Shown in pieces: positions 17,332 through 26,028 of a DNA stretch of 64,000 nucleotides. A program made the position numbers and the translations under genes. Numbering within the stretch: position 1 is the stretch's first letter; each line of letters opens with the position of its first letter. Under the pieces are notes generated by a model. The model saw only the letters and a list, made by a program, of their open reading frames with translations, was not told where the DNA came from and did not search any database. The DNA comes from Nitrospirillum sp034653355 (GTDB lineage: Bacteria; Pseudomonadota; Alphaproteobacteria; Azospirillales; Azospirillaceae). The DNA lies in contig NZ_JAYEER010000004.1 in assembly GCF_034653355.1 (NCBI RefSeq), positions 2,666,001 to 2,730,000 on the forward strand, in the 5' to 3' direction.

Positions 17332-18528
17332 ATGACCCCGTCCGCGCCCAGCCGTCCTCCCCGTCTCATCGGTTCGTTCGGCTTGCAGGGCAGCGGTTCC
17401 ACCTGGGTCTACAACGTCATTCACGCGGTGCTGGAGACGACGGGCGTCCGCATCGCCCGCTTCTTCGCTAACGACCTGACGCACGAGAACATCCTCCAGA
17501 TCCGGGGCGGCGACGTCGTCCTCGTGAAGGCGCACGAGCCGTCGGCGGCCTTGCTCGCCACCTGCCTGTTCGCCGGTGCGCCGGCCGTCGTCACCGTGCG
17601 TGATCCGCGCGACGCCGTCGTTTCTCTGATGGAACGGTTCGGCCATTCCTTCCAGGAGGCGGCGGACGAGGTGCGCAACAGCGCCCGCTACCTGATGCGC
17701 CTGGTGGCGGACTGCCCGGCCTGGGTGCTGCGCTATGAGGACGGCTTCATGGAAACGCCCGCCACCGTATCCAAGATCGCCGCCCATGTCGGCGTGGAAA
17801 TCAGCGACCAGGATGCCGATGCGATCTTCCAGGCTCACGCCAAGGGCGAGGTGGTGCAGCGAATCGGCCGCTTCATCCAGGAAGGCCGCATGGGCGATGA
17901 CAACCCGCGCCTGCAGTTCGAGGCGGCGTCCCACTGGCATCCCAACCATGTCGGTGACGGCCTGGTGGGAAAGTACGCGAAGAAGCTGACCGCGGACCAG
18001 GTCATGGCCGTGGAGATCGCCGGCCGGGACTTCATGGACAGGTTTGGCTACATCCCCCTGACCAGCGGGCTACCCTCCGGCTACGCCATCGATTTCGGCC
18101 CTTCCGGCTGCGTCAACCGCAGCGTGGCCCATGGCTTCTTCCGGGCGGAGACGGTGGCGGGCGGCGGGGTCATGTGGGTGCGGACGGCGACGGCCAGCGT
18201 CGATTATCCCCTGACCTCCCCCGCCATCTGGGCGCGGGGCGCCGTCGACCTGGTCCTGGCGCCCGCTTTCCGGTACGTCGGCGGCGGTGCCGAGGTGGAG
18301 GTCCAGGTTTGCGGGCGGACGATCGCGGTGTTGCGGTCGGGTCCGGCGGGCGAGGACGGGGTGCGGTTGAGCTTCGCGCTGGAGCGGGAGGAAATACCGG
18401 CCGACGGCCGTCTCGAGTTGGTGTTCCGCACCATGAACGCGACGAGCGCCGCCGCGCTGGGCTTATCCCATGACGACCGTAAGCTGGCCGTCGGCATCCG
18501 CCGCATGACCGTGGAGTACGGCGGCTAA
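17332..18528 (+). CDS. Sulfotransferase-domain protein with C-terminal beta domain
   Basis: 398 residues from the ATG at 17332 (an ATG 21 bases upstream lacks a site). Residues ~12-235 match PAPS-dependent sulfotransferases: the 5'-phosphosulfate loop GLQGSGSTWVYNVI, the VKAHEP region and the 3'-phosphate loop VRDPRDAVVSL. Residues ~250-398 are a separate beta-rich region (WVRTATASVDYPLTSPAIWARGAVDL, EVEVQVCGRTIAVLRSG) with no family I recognise; it may bind a carbohydrate acceptor. The gene overlaps the convergent GT9-like gene by four bases, and both point to sulfated or modified surface glycan. Confidence 0.8.
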   Translation: MTPSAPSRPPRLIGSFGLQGSGSTWVYNVIHAVLETTGVRIARFFANDLTHENILQIRGGDVVLVKAHEPSAALLATCLFAGAPAVVTVRDPRDAVVSLMERFGHSFQEAADEVRNSARYLMRLVADCPAWVLRYEDGFMETPATVSKIAAHVGVEISDQDADAIFQAHAKGEVVQRIGRFIQEGRMGDDNPRLQFEAASHWHPNHVGDGLVGKYAKKLTADQVMAVEIAGRDFMDRFGYIPLTSGLPSGYAIDFGPSGCVNRSVAHGFFRAETVAGGGVMWVRTATASVDYPLTSPAIWARGAVDLVLAPAFRYVGGGAEVEVQVCGRTIAVLRSGPAGEDGVRLSFALEREEIPADGRLELVFRTMNATSAAALGLSHDDRKLAVGIRRMTVEYGG

Positions 18529-20444
18529 CCATATTCAACCAAGGCGGTGGATGGGGCGCTGCGCGCCAGCAGGGTCTCGGCGGCGGCGACCACGTCGGTG
18601 GGGCTGACGCCGGTGATGCAGTGCGCCGTGTGCCGCGACACGCAGCCCTGGGCGCAGGCCGGATCGGCGGGGGCGGCAGGCCGCACGATGCGGTGCGGTA
18701 CCCCCACGGGACCGAAGCGATAGGGCGCGTTCTCATGATTGTCCGGCGCCGTCAGCGGATGGCAGGAGATTTCCACTACCGGCACGGACACGGCCGCCGC
18801 CATGTGCATCAGGCCGGAATCGTTGCCAATGTAAAGGGATGCGCGCTCCAGCACGGCGGCCGATTTGCGCAGGTCCAGCCGGCCGGTCAGGTCGTACGCG
18901 CGGCTGCCCAGGGCCTGCGCCACGGCGGCGGCGTCGCCGGCCACATCCACGCCCCCCAGCAGCGCGAACATCAGGTCATGGCGCCCGGCCAGGGTCCGGG
19001 CCGCCGTGACCACCTGATCGACCGGCCAGCGCCGGCGCCCGGTTGAGGCGCCCAGGCCCAGCGCCACCAGGGTCCGGCCGGCCACCAGTGGCACGGCCGT
19101 CCAGGCCGTGGCGCGATCAACCTCATCCAGGTGGACGTCGCATCGCGGCTCGGATGAGGTGGGGGCCGCACCACCGCCGCCGATCGCCCGCATCAGCGTG
19201 CTCATCACCTCCACCTCATGGCACGGGGCGGGGATGGTCACCACGTCCGTCATCATGGCGGTGAAAGCGGCGTTGAAGCGGGTGAGATCGGGCATGCGGG
19301 GGCTGGTCAGACCATAGCGGCGCGGCACCCCGGCCAGCACGGCGATATGGTTGGCCAGGTAATAGTCCGGCATCAGGCGGGGGATGATGGTGGCGCCGAC
19401 CCCCTCCAGGAACGCCGCCGCCTGGTCGATGGTGGCGTCCAGCCAGGCCGTGGCCTCATCGGGCGCGAACCACGGCAGGCGCACTGGCACCAGCAGGGTG
19501 CGGTCGATGCGCGGGTCGCGGGTCACCAGGTCGCGCACCCGGCCGCTGGCCATCAACCCGATCTCCCCCCCGAACCAGGGCCGCAAGGTGCGCAGGAAAG
19601 AGGTCAGCAGGACGCTGTCGCCGATCGAATCCAGTTTCAGGATGCCCAGCCGGCCCTCTGGTGGCAGGGGCCGGGCACGGCGGTCGGGGGGAATGAAGGG
19701 GGCCAGGGTGGCGGCCAGCCGGTTGGTCAGGCGCGACAGGGCCGCGTCGACGGCGCGTTTCGCCGTCAGGGTGCGATCCTCCGTGTCTGACATTGCATCC
19801 AGGATGGCGAAGGCCTCGGTCTGCGCATCACCGGCCATGGCCAGCAGGTCGCGCGACCGCATGCGGCCCCGGTGCTGGTCGGCGCCGCTGGCCTGCGCCA
19901 GCGAGGGCAGGACCAGGCCGCCGGCGGGCAGGTTGGCGACGGGTAGGCCGGCCGTGACGGCGCGCAGCACGACGCGGTGGCCGATCCAGCGGTCCAGGGG
20001 AACGGGGGTGTCGCCGACGCATCGGGCCAGGGCCGCCACCGGCAGCAGCACCGGGCCGAAGTAATGCTCCGGCCGATCCAGGCGATCCGCACGGTCGATG
20101 CGATACAGCGGGCCGATCACCGGCAGCAGGCGGACGACGCCGATGCCGGCCAGGGGCGACGATGAGGCCGCGGGCAGGGCGATCAGGCCGTCGTCACCGC
20201 ACAACAGCAGGGCGGGGACCGCCATGTCCCGGGCCAGGGCCGTCAGGCCGCCTGCGTCGATGGAGTCACCCTCCAGGATGCGGCATCGCTCGACATGCGG
20301 GGCCAGGCGATGGCCCGGCGCCCGCAGCACCGTGACCGGCACGTCGGCCGGAATGCGGCGCAGCAGGTGATGCAGGACGCGTGGTCCCAATCGGCCAATG
20401 CGCAGCACGACGCCGTAAGAACGCGTCAACCCCCGTTCCCCCAT
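18525..20444 (-). CDS. Glycosyltransferase family 9 (heptosyltransferase-like) protein
   Basis: 639 residues, nearly twice the usual GT9 length. The C-terminal half (~270-620) is a GT-B enzyme of heptosyltransferase type: the start GRLGILKLDSIGDSVLLTSFLRTL, the middle RTLVALGLGAST, and the nucleotide-sugar signature YIGNDSGLMHMAAAVSVPVV. The N-terminal ~260 residues are of unknown type (VLRIGRLGPRVLHHLLRRIPADVPV) and may be a second, degenerate Rossmann domain. No clear ribosome binding site precedes the ATG at 20444. It probably adds a sugar to LPS or another surface glycan. Confidence 0.8.
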   Translation of the reverse strand: MGERGLTRSYGVVLRIGRLGPRVLHHLLRRIPADVPVTVLRAPGHRLAPHVERCRILEGDSIDAGGLTALARDMAVPALLLCGDDGLIALPAASSSPLAGIGVVRLLPVIGPLYRIDRADRLDRPEHYFGPVLLPVAALARCVGDTPVPLDRWIGHRVVLRAVTAGLPVANLPAGGLVLPSLAQASGADQHRGRMRSRDLLAMAGDAQTEAFAILDAMSDTEDRTLTAKRAVDAALSRLTNRLAATLAPFIPPDRRARPLPPEGRLGILKLDSIGDSVLLTSFLRTLRPWFGGEIGLMASGRVRDLVTRDPRIDRTLLVPVRLPWFAPDEATAWLDATIDQAAAFLEGVGATIIPRLMPDYYLANHIAVLAGVPRRYGLTSPRMPDLTRFNAAFTAMMTDVVTIPAPCHEVEVMSTLMRAIGGGGAAPTSSEPRCDVHLDEVDRATAWTAVPLVAGRTLVALGLGASTGRRRWPVDQVVTAARTLAGRHDLMFALLGGVDVAGDAAAVAQALGSRAYDLTGRLDLRKSAAVLERASLYIGNDSGLMHMAAAVSVPVVEISCHPLTAPDNHENAPYRFGPVGVPHRIVRPAAPADPACAQGCVSRHTAHCITGVSPTDVVAAAETLLARSAPSTALVEYG

Positions 20445-20669
20445 GAACCAACGGCCACTTTCAACCCGCCGCGGGTCACCGCCGGGCCTATCCGTTACCG
20501 GATCGATTAATTGATACGTGGAGGAGCGTATTTACCTGGTGGTAGTCGCGCAATAATTAGCGCGACATCTTGCGCTCTTTACGTCTACTAAAATGGTAAT
20601 AAGTATACAAATCAGAAATAAATACAGCAGATGTTTTGAAGTCTTTATGCATATTACAATAGTGATAAT

Positions 20670-20756
20670 ATGAGCAATTCTACAACAATTGTTAATGGCA
20701 ACATAAATGCTAACCGATTGATCTGGGACGGTTTCTCAAAGATCCTCCGATGGTGA
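20670..20756 (+). CDS. Possible 28-residue small protein
   Basis: ATG to TGA open frame encoding MSNSTTIVNGNINANRLIWD..., ending FSKILRW. It uses A+T-rich codons unlike its neighbours and ends four bases before an intrinsic terminator. No convincing Shine-Dalgarno sequence is present. It could be a transferred small peptide gene, a remnant, or chance; I do not recognise it. Confidence 0.22.
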   Translation: MSNSTTIVNGNINANRLIWDGFSKILRW

Positions 20757-20760
20757 AACG

Positions 20761-20793
20761 AAAACGGCGGCATCCCCGGGGCGCCGCCGTTTT
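20761..20793. terminator. Bidirectional intrinsic terminator
   Basis: AAAACGGCGGC (20761-20771) pairs with GCCGCCGTTTT (20783-20793) around an 11-base loop. A tracts and T tracts on both sides allow termination in either direction. It would end any transcript of the AT-rich region. Confidence 0.75.
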
Positions 20794-21047
20794 CATGAGA
20801 GAGAGTACGGAATGAGGATGCGCCTTCGATGACGCCGCGCGGATAGGGGACGTGGCGTTCAAAGGCGCGGCGGCCGGGGCCGATATGGGCGCGGCCGAAA
20901 GGGAATTACGGAGATGGCGAGGACCCGAACGCGGCCATCGCGTCATCCGCGAAGGCTTCAGCGCTGGCGGCGATCAATTCGTTTGGGGAAAGCGACCGGA
21001 AAAACTCAACGGCCTGGCTTGTTTATTCGTCCGCTACTTGGGACGAA

Positions 21048-21124
21048 TGGCGCGCCCGGAAGGACTCGAACCTCCAACCCCCAAATTCGTAGTCTGGTGC
21101 TCTATCCAATTGAGCTACGGGCGC
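21048..21124 (-). tRNA. tRNA-Arg (anticodon ACG)
   Basis: A complete 77-base cloverleaf on the minus strand. The acceptor stem GCGCCCG pairs with CGGGCGC, the discriminator base is G and CCA is encoded. The D arm is GCTCAATTGGATAGAGC. The anticodon arm CCAGA-CTACGAA-TTTGG gives anticodon ACG, which reads CGN Arg codons after A-to-I editing. The T arm is GGAGG-TTCGAGT-CCTTC. Confidence 0.96.
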
Positions 21125-21359
21125 TTTTTCGTCTCACCGGTGTCGGCCGGTGAGGTGGGTGCTTGTAGAGGATGATCGGGGGGCGCGCAACAGCTTTTTT
21201 GGGTCCCATTGCATTTTCTTTCGACGGCCCGCCGGCACCCTGCGGGGCGAGCGGGACGCCGGTGCGTCGCGATGCATTGTCCAGACGGCGGGGATGGGCT
21301 ATCTACCCAATCCTCCACCTTTGTGAACATTTTTGACCGTTTCGCGGAGCGCCGCCCCC

Positions 21360-21848
21360 ATGTCGTCCCATCACGCCGATACCGCCAAGAACTTCCCCGT
21401 CACTTGGGAAGAGCTGCACCGTCATGCCAAGGCGTTGGCCTGGCGCATCAGCGACAAGGGGCCGTGGAAGGGCATCGTCGCCATCACCCGCGGCGGGCTG
21501 GTGCCGGCCGCCATCCTGGCGCGCGAGCTGAACATCCGCCTGATCGATACCATTTGCATCAGCAGCTACGACCATCAGAACCAGCGCACCGCCCAGAACC
21601 TGAAGCCGCCGGCGGCGGTGGAGGGTGAGGGTGAGGGCTGGCTGATCGTCGACGACCTGGTCGACACCGGCAAGACCGCCGCCATCGTGCGCAACATGAT
21701 GCCCAAGGCGCACTTCGCCACCATCTATGCCAAGCCCGCCGGCCGCCCGCTGGTCGACACCTTCATCACCGAGGTGTCGCAGGACACCTGGATCCATTTC
21801 CCCTGGGACCTGAACCCCATCGCCTACATGCAGATCCGCAACGACTGA
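21360..21848 (+). CDS. gpt: Xanthine phosphoribosyltransferase
   Basis: 162 residues from the ATG at 21360. It contains the type I phosphoribosyltransferase PRPP loop WLIVDDLVDTGKTA, the early WKGIVAITRGGLVPAAILARELN strand, and the purine-site end DTWIHFPWDLNP typical of bacterial Gpt. It converts xanthine (and guanine) plus PRPP to XMP or GMP in purine salvage at the inner face of the membrane. The gene stands alone with its own terminator. Confidence 0.93.
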   Translation: MSSHHADTAKNFPVTWEELHRHAKALAWRISDKGPWKGIVAITRGGLVPAAILARELNIRLIDTICISSYDHQNQRTAQNLKPPAAVEGEGEGWLIVDDLVDTGKTAAIVRNMMPKAHFATIYAKPAGRPLVDTFITEVSQDTWIHFPWDLNPIAYMQIRND

Positions 21849-21868
21849 TCTCGAGGCCTCCGGCCAGA

Positions 21869-21906
21869 CGAACGACCCCGCCGGGTACGCCCAGCGGGGC
21901 CGTTCG
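21869..21906 (+). terminator. Hairpin terminator after gpt
   Basis: CGAACGACCCCGC (21869-21881) pairs with GCGGGGCCGTTCG (21894-21906) with one mismatch that becomes G-U on the other strand. It is followed only by a short T-containing tract (CGTTTC). Confidence 0.55.
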
Positions 21907-21953
21907 CGTTTCAAGGGAAGCGTGCACCCAGTTTGCCTTTTTCCTAGGACGCG

Positions 21954-22041
21954 ACCGCGTCCGCCGGAGGGAGCACCGCAGGGCGCAGCGAGGACAGCCG
22001 AGGGCCGGATGGCCCGCTGGCGCCTGAAGCGAACCAAAAAC
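21954..22041. repeat. Dispersed intergenic repeat, copy A
   Basis: From CTAGG to about GGATGGCC (21954-22014) this is about 90% identical to copy B at 38994. The shared core includes GAGCACCGCAGGGCGCAGCG and GGCCGGATGGCC. Its tail CGCCTGAAGCGAACCAAAAAC resembles 29013-29034. It lies between gpt and a secreted-protein gene and encodes nothing obvious. Confidence 0.75.
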
Positions 22042-22059
22042 CCCGCGCCCGCAGGGAAC

Positions 22060-22470
22060 CTACTTACTCTCCGGCGCCACCACGTCGCTCAGGTGCGGCG
22101 TGTCCGGGTCGGCGATGATGGCGCGCAGGGCCGAGCGGTCCTGCGGCAGCTTGCCCAGCGGCACGTCCATCAGGGTGTCGGCGCGGGTGCTGATCGGCAC
22201 GGGCTTGCCGTAGATGGCGTTCAGGCGGTCGTATTCCGCGCGGTGGAAGGCGTCGTCCTCCTCATAGCTGGGGTAGGCGCGCGGGGTGATGATGATGTCT
22301 TCCTGCCGGGTGGCCGTCTCAGCCGCGCGGCGCGGGCCCGGCGCCGGCACGGTCACCGTCTGGGTGGTGGCGGTCGGTTGGGCGGTGGTGGTCTGCTGCG
22401 CCCCGGCGGGGGCGGCCAGCAGTGCGGCGGTCACGGTCAGGAGGCCAGGGAGGACAAGGCGGATCGGCAT
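22060..22470 (-). CDS. Secreted hypothetical protein
   Basis: 136 residues. A Sec signal peptide occupies 1-24 (LLAAPAGA|QQTTT), then a Thr/Ala/Pro-rich linker of about 30 residues, then a more ordered segment (ITPRAYPSYEEDDAFHRAEYDRLNAIYGKPVP) ending with LSDVVAPESK. I do not recognise a family. The low-complexity linker suggests a cell-envelope protein. Confidence 0.65.
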   Translation of the reverse strand: MPIRLVLPGLLTVTAALLAAPAGAQQTTTAQPTATTQTVTVPAPGPRRAAETATRQEDIIITPRAYPSYEEDDAFHRAEYDRLNAIYGKPVPISTRADTLMDVPLGKLPQDRSALRAIIADPDTPHLSDVVAPESK

Positions 22471-22649
22471 GGCATCGGTCTCCTCTGATGCCGGCCTCGC
22501 GTAAGGCCGGACGGTGAAGGAATCCGCGACCGCGAACGGAAAGCCCCCGCCAGGCCCGGACGGGCTTGGCGGGAGGGCGGTGGCGGGTAAGCCACTTGAG
22601 ACCGATAATATAGGGAAGCCCGGGACTTATTCCCAGGTCGCCAGGACGC

Positions 22650-23216
22650 TTATTCCCAACCGCCTAGCAGGGGGCGCATGCGCTTGCTGTCCAGGTTGCG
22701 GATCTTCTGCCGGCCGTGGACATGGGCGGGGGCGGCCTCGGTCGGGCCGCCGGCGCGCACCGGACGCTCCGCGAAACGGCCCAGCGAGATCATGCGGTCG
22801 TACATGACGATGGCTGCGGCCACCGCGACGTTGACGCAGAACTTGATGGGGATCTTGATGACATGGTCGCAGCGCGCCTGCATGGCCGGCGACAAACTGC
22901 CGCGCTCCGGGCCCAGGACATAGGCCGCCCTCAGGGGGTGGCGGAAGCTGGGCAGGTCCACCGCGTCGTCCGTCAGTTCCACACCCACCAGGGTGCAGCC
23001 CTCCGGCAGGGTCATGGCCGAGACGCTGGGGTAGGTGTAGAGCGGGACGTGATCCTGGCCGCCCGAGGTGTCGACCCGGTTCATCTCGTCCAGGTCCAGG
23101 GCGGCGTTCACGGTGAACACAAAGCTCGCCCCGAACGCATGGCCGGAGCGCATGATGGTCCCGATGTTGCCCGACTTGCTGATCCCCTCGGCGCCCAGGG
23201 CGAAATATCCACGCAT
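22650..23216 (-). CDS. TrmH/SpoU-family RNA methyltransferase
   Basis: 188 residues from the ATG at 23216 (AAGGTG nine bases upstream). It carries the three SPOUT motifs: NIGTIMRSGHAFGA (motif 1), YVLGPERGSLS (motif 2) and IPIKFCVNVAVAAAIVMYDR (motif 3 with the knot). The third motif has CVNVAVA where many relatives have SLNVSVA. Such enzymes 2'-O-methylate ribose in tRNA or rRNA; the exact target cannot be assigned. The final ~35 residues form a short basic tail. Confidence 0.87.
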   Translation of the reverse strand: MRGYFALGAEGISKSGNIGTIMRSGHAFGASFVFTVNAALDLDEMNRVDTSGGQDHVPLYTYPSVSAMTLPEGCTLVGVELTDDAVDLPSFRHPLRAAYVLGPERGSLSPAMQARCDHVIKIPIKFCVNVAVAAAIVMYDRMISLGRFAERPVRAGGPTEAAPAHVHGRQKIRNLDSKRMRPLLGGWE

Positions 23217-23344
23217 GTCGCGCACCTTGCACAAGGCAAGCCGCTTGGGCAAGGTTCCAGCCCCCCGGGAAACAGGATTGCAGTCATGCCCCGGCCGGGG
23301 GAGAACGCGGGCGTACTGATCCTCAAGCCAGGGCGGCCGGCCAG

Positions 23345-24463
23345 ATGCACGACGACCACGATCACTCCCACGGCGAGGGCTGCTGTGGCGGCCATGACCA
23401 CCAGCCCGCCCGCAACAACCAGATGGCCGTCCGCCAGGTGGACATCCCCGACCGTTCCGACGCGCCCATCCTGGTGGAGGTGACGCGCGGCTCCATGGTG
23501 GAATCCCGCCATCGTGGCCGGGTGGTGGTGGTCGATGCCGGCGCCCGCGTGGTGGCCCACTGGGGCGACGTGGATGGGTTGGTTTATCCCCGCTCCTCCA
23601 ACAAGGCCTTGCAGGCCATCCCCCTGATCGAAAGCGGGGCGGTCGACGCCTATGCCGTGACGGATGAGGAATTGGCGCTCGCCTGCGCTTCCCATCAGGG
23701 GGAGGCCATGCACACCGAACGCGTGGCCGCCTGGCTGGACCGGCTGGGCCTGTCGGTGGACGACCTGGAGTGCGGCGCCCACCTGCCGACGCATGAACCG
23801 ACGGCGGCCGCCCTGCTGGCGGCGGGGCAAAAGCCGACCGCCCTGCACAACAACTGCTCCGGCAAGCACACCGGCTTCCTGGCCGTGGCCAAGCACAAGG
23901 GGGAGAAGCTGGCGGGCTACGTCCGCTACCAGCACCCGGTGCAGCAGCGCATCCTGGGGGTCATCGAGCAGGTGACGGGCCATGACCTCAGCCGCGCGCC
24001 CTGGGGTGTCGACGGCTGCTCCATCCCCACCATCGGCCTGCCCCTGGGCGCCCTGGCCCTGGGCATGGCCCGTCTGGCCGACCCGGACAGCCTGCCCGAC
24101 CGCCGGGCGGAGGCCGTGCTGCGCCTGCGCCGCGCCTGGGGCAGGCATCCCGAGCTGGTGGGCGGCACCGGCAACTTCGACACCGAGGTCATGCGCGCCG
24201 CCAATTCCGCCGTGCTGCTGAAATCAGGGGCGGAGGGCGTGTGCTGCGCCGTGCTGCCGGAACACGGGCTGGGCATCGCCCTGAAGATCGAGGACGGGGC
24301 GCCCCGCGCCGCCGGCCCCGCCATGGCGGCGGTGCTGAAACGCCTGGGCGTGCTGCCGGACACCGTGTGGGACGGCGTCGCCACCCTGGCCGTCGCCCCG
24401 ATCACCAGCCGCAAGGGCGAAACCGTCGGCGAAATCCGCCCCACGGCCGTGGCGGCGGGGTGA
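23345..24463 (+). CDS. Type III (Rhizobium etli-type) L-asparaginase with His/Cys-rich N-terminus
   Basis: 372 residues of the asparaginase II (PF06089) family. The core has the catalytic SSNKAL motif (YPRSSNK) and the zinc-site residues known from the R. etli enzyme: the Cys and Lys of NNCSGKHTG and the Cys of DGCSIPT. It hydrolyses asparagine to aspartate and ammonia in the cytoplasm. The first ~20 residues, HDDHDHSHGEGCCGGHDH, look like a metal-binding extension not needed for the fold. An ATG at 23423 would remove it, but the longer start has AGGGCGG upstream. It converges with amtB, which handles the same product, ammonium. Confidence 0.9.
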   Translation: MHDDHDHSHGEGCCGGHDHQPARNNQMAVRQVDIPDRSDAPILVEVTRGSMVESRHRGRVVVVDAGARVVAHWGDVDGLVYPRSSNKALQAIPLIESGAVDAYAVTDEELALACASHQGEAMHTERVAAWLDRLGLSVDDLECGAHLPTHEPTAAALLAAGQKPTALHNNCSGKHTGFLAVAKHKGEKLAGYVRYQHPVQQRILGVIEQVTGHDLSRAPWGVDGCSIPTIGLPLGALALGMARLADPDSLPDRRAEAVLRLRRAWGRHPELVGGTGNFDTEVMRAANSAVLLKSGAEGVCCAVLPEHGLGIALKIEDGAPRAAGPAMAAVLKRLGVLPDTVWDGVATLAVAPITSRKGETVGEIRPTAVAAG

Positions 24464-24489
24464 GCGGTCCATCTCAATCGCGCAAATGA

Positions 24490-24523
24490 AAACCGCCGCC
24501 GAGGTAGCCCCCGGCGGCGGTTT
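24490..24523. terminator. Shared terminator between asparaginase and amtB
   Basis: AAACCGCCGCC (24490-24500) pairs perfectly with GGCGGCGGTTT (24513-24523) around a 12-base loop, between two convergent genes. A and T tracts make it bidirectional. Confidence 0.8.
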
Positions 24524-24544
24524 CCGTTTCGGGCTCCCCCGCTC

Positions 24545-25945
24545 TTAGTGGATGGACTCGCCGTGCAGGGCGATGTCCAGGCCGTCGCGCTCGACGTCCT
24601 CATCCACGCGCAGGCCGATGACCAGGTCGATCACCTTCAGCAGGATGAAGGTGATGACGCCGCACCACACGATGGTGAAGGCCACACCTTCCAGCTGGGT
24701 GATGACCTGGGCGGCATTGCCCTCGATCAGGCCCAGCTTCGTGTCCGGCGCGTCCTTCAGCGTGGCGGCGAAGGCCCCCTCGCTGTTGGCCACCGCCATC
24801 TTGGCGAACACGCCGGTCAGGACGGCGCCGACGATGCCGCCGATGCCGTGCACGCCGAAGGCGTCCAGGCTGTCGTCATAGCCCAGGGCCTTCTTCAGCG
24901 AGGTGGCGGAGAAGAAGCAGATGATGCCGACGGCGATGCCGATGGCGAAGGCGCCCACGGTGTCGACGAAACCGGCGGCCGGGGTGATGGCCACCAGGCC
25001 GGCGACGGCGCCGGAGATGATGCCCAGGACCGAGGGCTTGCCCTTCACGGCCCACTCAACGAACACCCAGGCCAGCGCGGCGGCGGCGGTGGCCACCTGG
25101 GTCACGGTCATGGCCATGCCGGCGCGCGGACCGGCCGTCAGGGCCGAACCGGCGTTGAAGCCGAACCAGCCCACCCACAGCAGCGAGGCGCCGATGAGGC
25201 TCAGCACCAGGTTGTGCGGGCTGAAGTCGGCATTGGGGTAGCCCTTGCGCTTGCCGATCACCAGGCAGGCCACCAGGCCGGCGATGCCGGCGTTGATGTG
25301 CACCACCGTGCCGCCGGCGAAGTCCAGCACGCCCAGCTTGGCCAGGTAGCCGTTGGGGTGCCACACCGTGTGGGCCACGGGGGCGTAGACGACCAGCGAC
25401 CACAGCGTGATGAAGATCAGCATGGCCGAGAACTTCATGCGATCGGCGAAGGCGCCGGTGATCAGCGCCGGCGTGATGATCGCGAAGGTCATCTGGTACA
25501 TCATGAACACCGGCTCCGGGATCGTCGGGGCCAGGGCGTGGGTGCCGGTCGGGTCCATGCCCGCCAGCAGCACGCGGCTGAAGCCGCCGATGAATTCCTT
25601 GGCGTCGGCGGCGTCGCTGGCGGCGGTGAAGGACAGGCTGTAGCCGACCAGCGCCCACAGCACGGTCACCAGGCAGGTGATGGCGAAGCTCTGCATCACC
25701 ATGGCCAGCACGTTGAACTTCCGGACCATGCCGCCGTAGAACAGCGCCAGGCCGGGAATGGTCATCATCAGCACCAGCGCCGTGGACGTCAGCATCCACG
25801 CCGTGTCGCCCCCACTGATGGTGGGCGCTGCGGGCGCCGCAGCGGCGGCGGGGGCCGCCGCATCCTGCGCCATGGCCAGGGCGGGGAGGCCCGCCGCCAG
25901 CGCGCATGCGCCCAGTCCCAGGAAACGCTTACCCAAACCGCTCAT
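24545..25945 (-). CDS. amtB: Ammonium transporter
   Basis: 466 residues from the ATG at 25945 (an ATG four codons earlier is possible). A cleavable signal peptide (LPALAMA|QDAAA) is followed by an Ala/Pro linker and eleven membrane helices. Family signatures are present: DTAWMLTSTALVLMMTIPGLALFYGGMVR, the channel His in DFAGGTVVHINAG, and the second channel His in FGVHGIGGIVGA. It conducts ammonium/ammonia across the inner membrane. Unusually, no glnK (PII) gene is next to it. A weak sigma-54-like site lies about 85 bases upstream. Confidence 0.95.
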   Translation of the reverse strand: MSGLGKRFLGLGACALAAGLPALAMAQDAAAPAAAAAPAAPTISGGDTAWMLTSTALVLMMTIPGLALFYGGMVRKFNVLAMVMQSFAITCLVTVLWALVGYSLSFTAASDAADAKEFIGGFSRVLLAGMDPTGTHALAPTIPEPVFMMYQMTFAIITPALITGAFADRMKFSAMLIFITLWSLVVYAPVAHTVWHPNGYLAKLGVLDFAGGTVVHINAGIAGLVACLVIGKRKGYPNADFSPHNLVLSLIGASLLWVGWFGFNAGSALTAGPRAGMAMTVTQVATAAAALAWVFVEWAVKGKPSVLGIISGAVAGLVAITPAAGFVDTVGAFAIGIAVGIICFFSATSLKKALGYDDSLDAFGVHGIGGIVGAVLTGVFAKMAVANSEGAFAATLKDAPDTKLGLIEGNAAQVITQLEGVAFTIVWCGVITFILLKVIDLVIGLRVDEDVERDGLDIALHGESIH

Positions 25946-26028
25946 CCCACACCCCATTCCCAGTCATCGCGTTACCGGTCACCGCCGGCCGTTCGCGAAC
26001 CCGCACCTGAAAAGCGCGCCGCCCCTCT

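Larger units (their letters stand above)
20445..21047. other. AT-rich intergenic region, ~600 bases
   Basis: Between the GT9 gene and tRNA-Arg. Bases ~20510-20745 are conspicuously A+T-rich against a G+C-rich genome. They contain a hairpin GTCGCGC-N8-GCGCGAC (20545-20566) and a 28-codon open frame (20670-20756) directly before a strong terminator (20761-20793). From 20800 to 21047 I see nothing recognisable. Confidence 0.6.
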
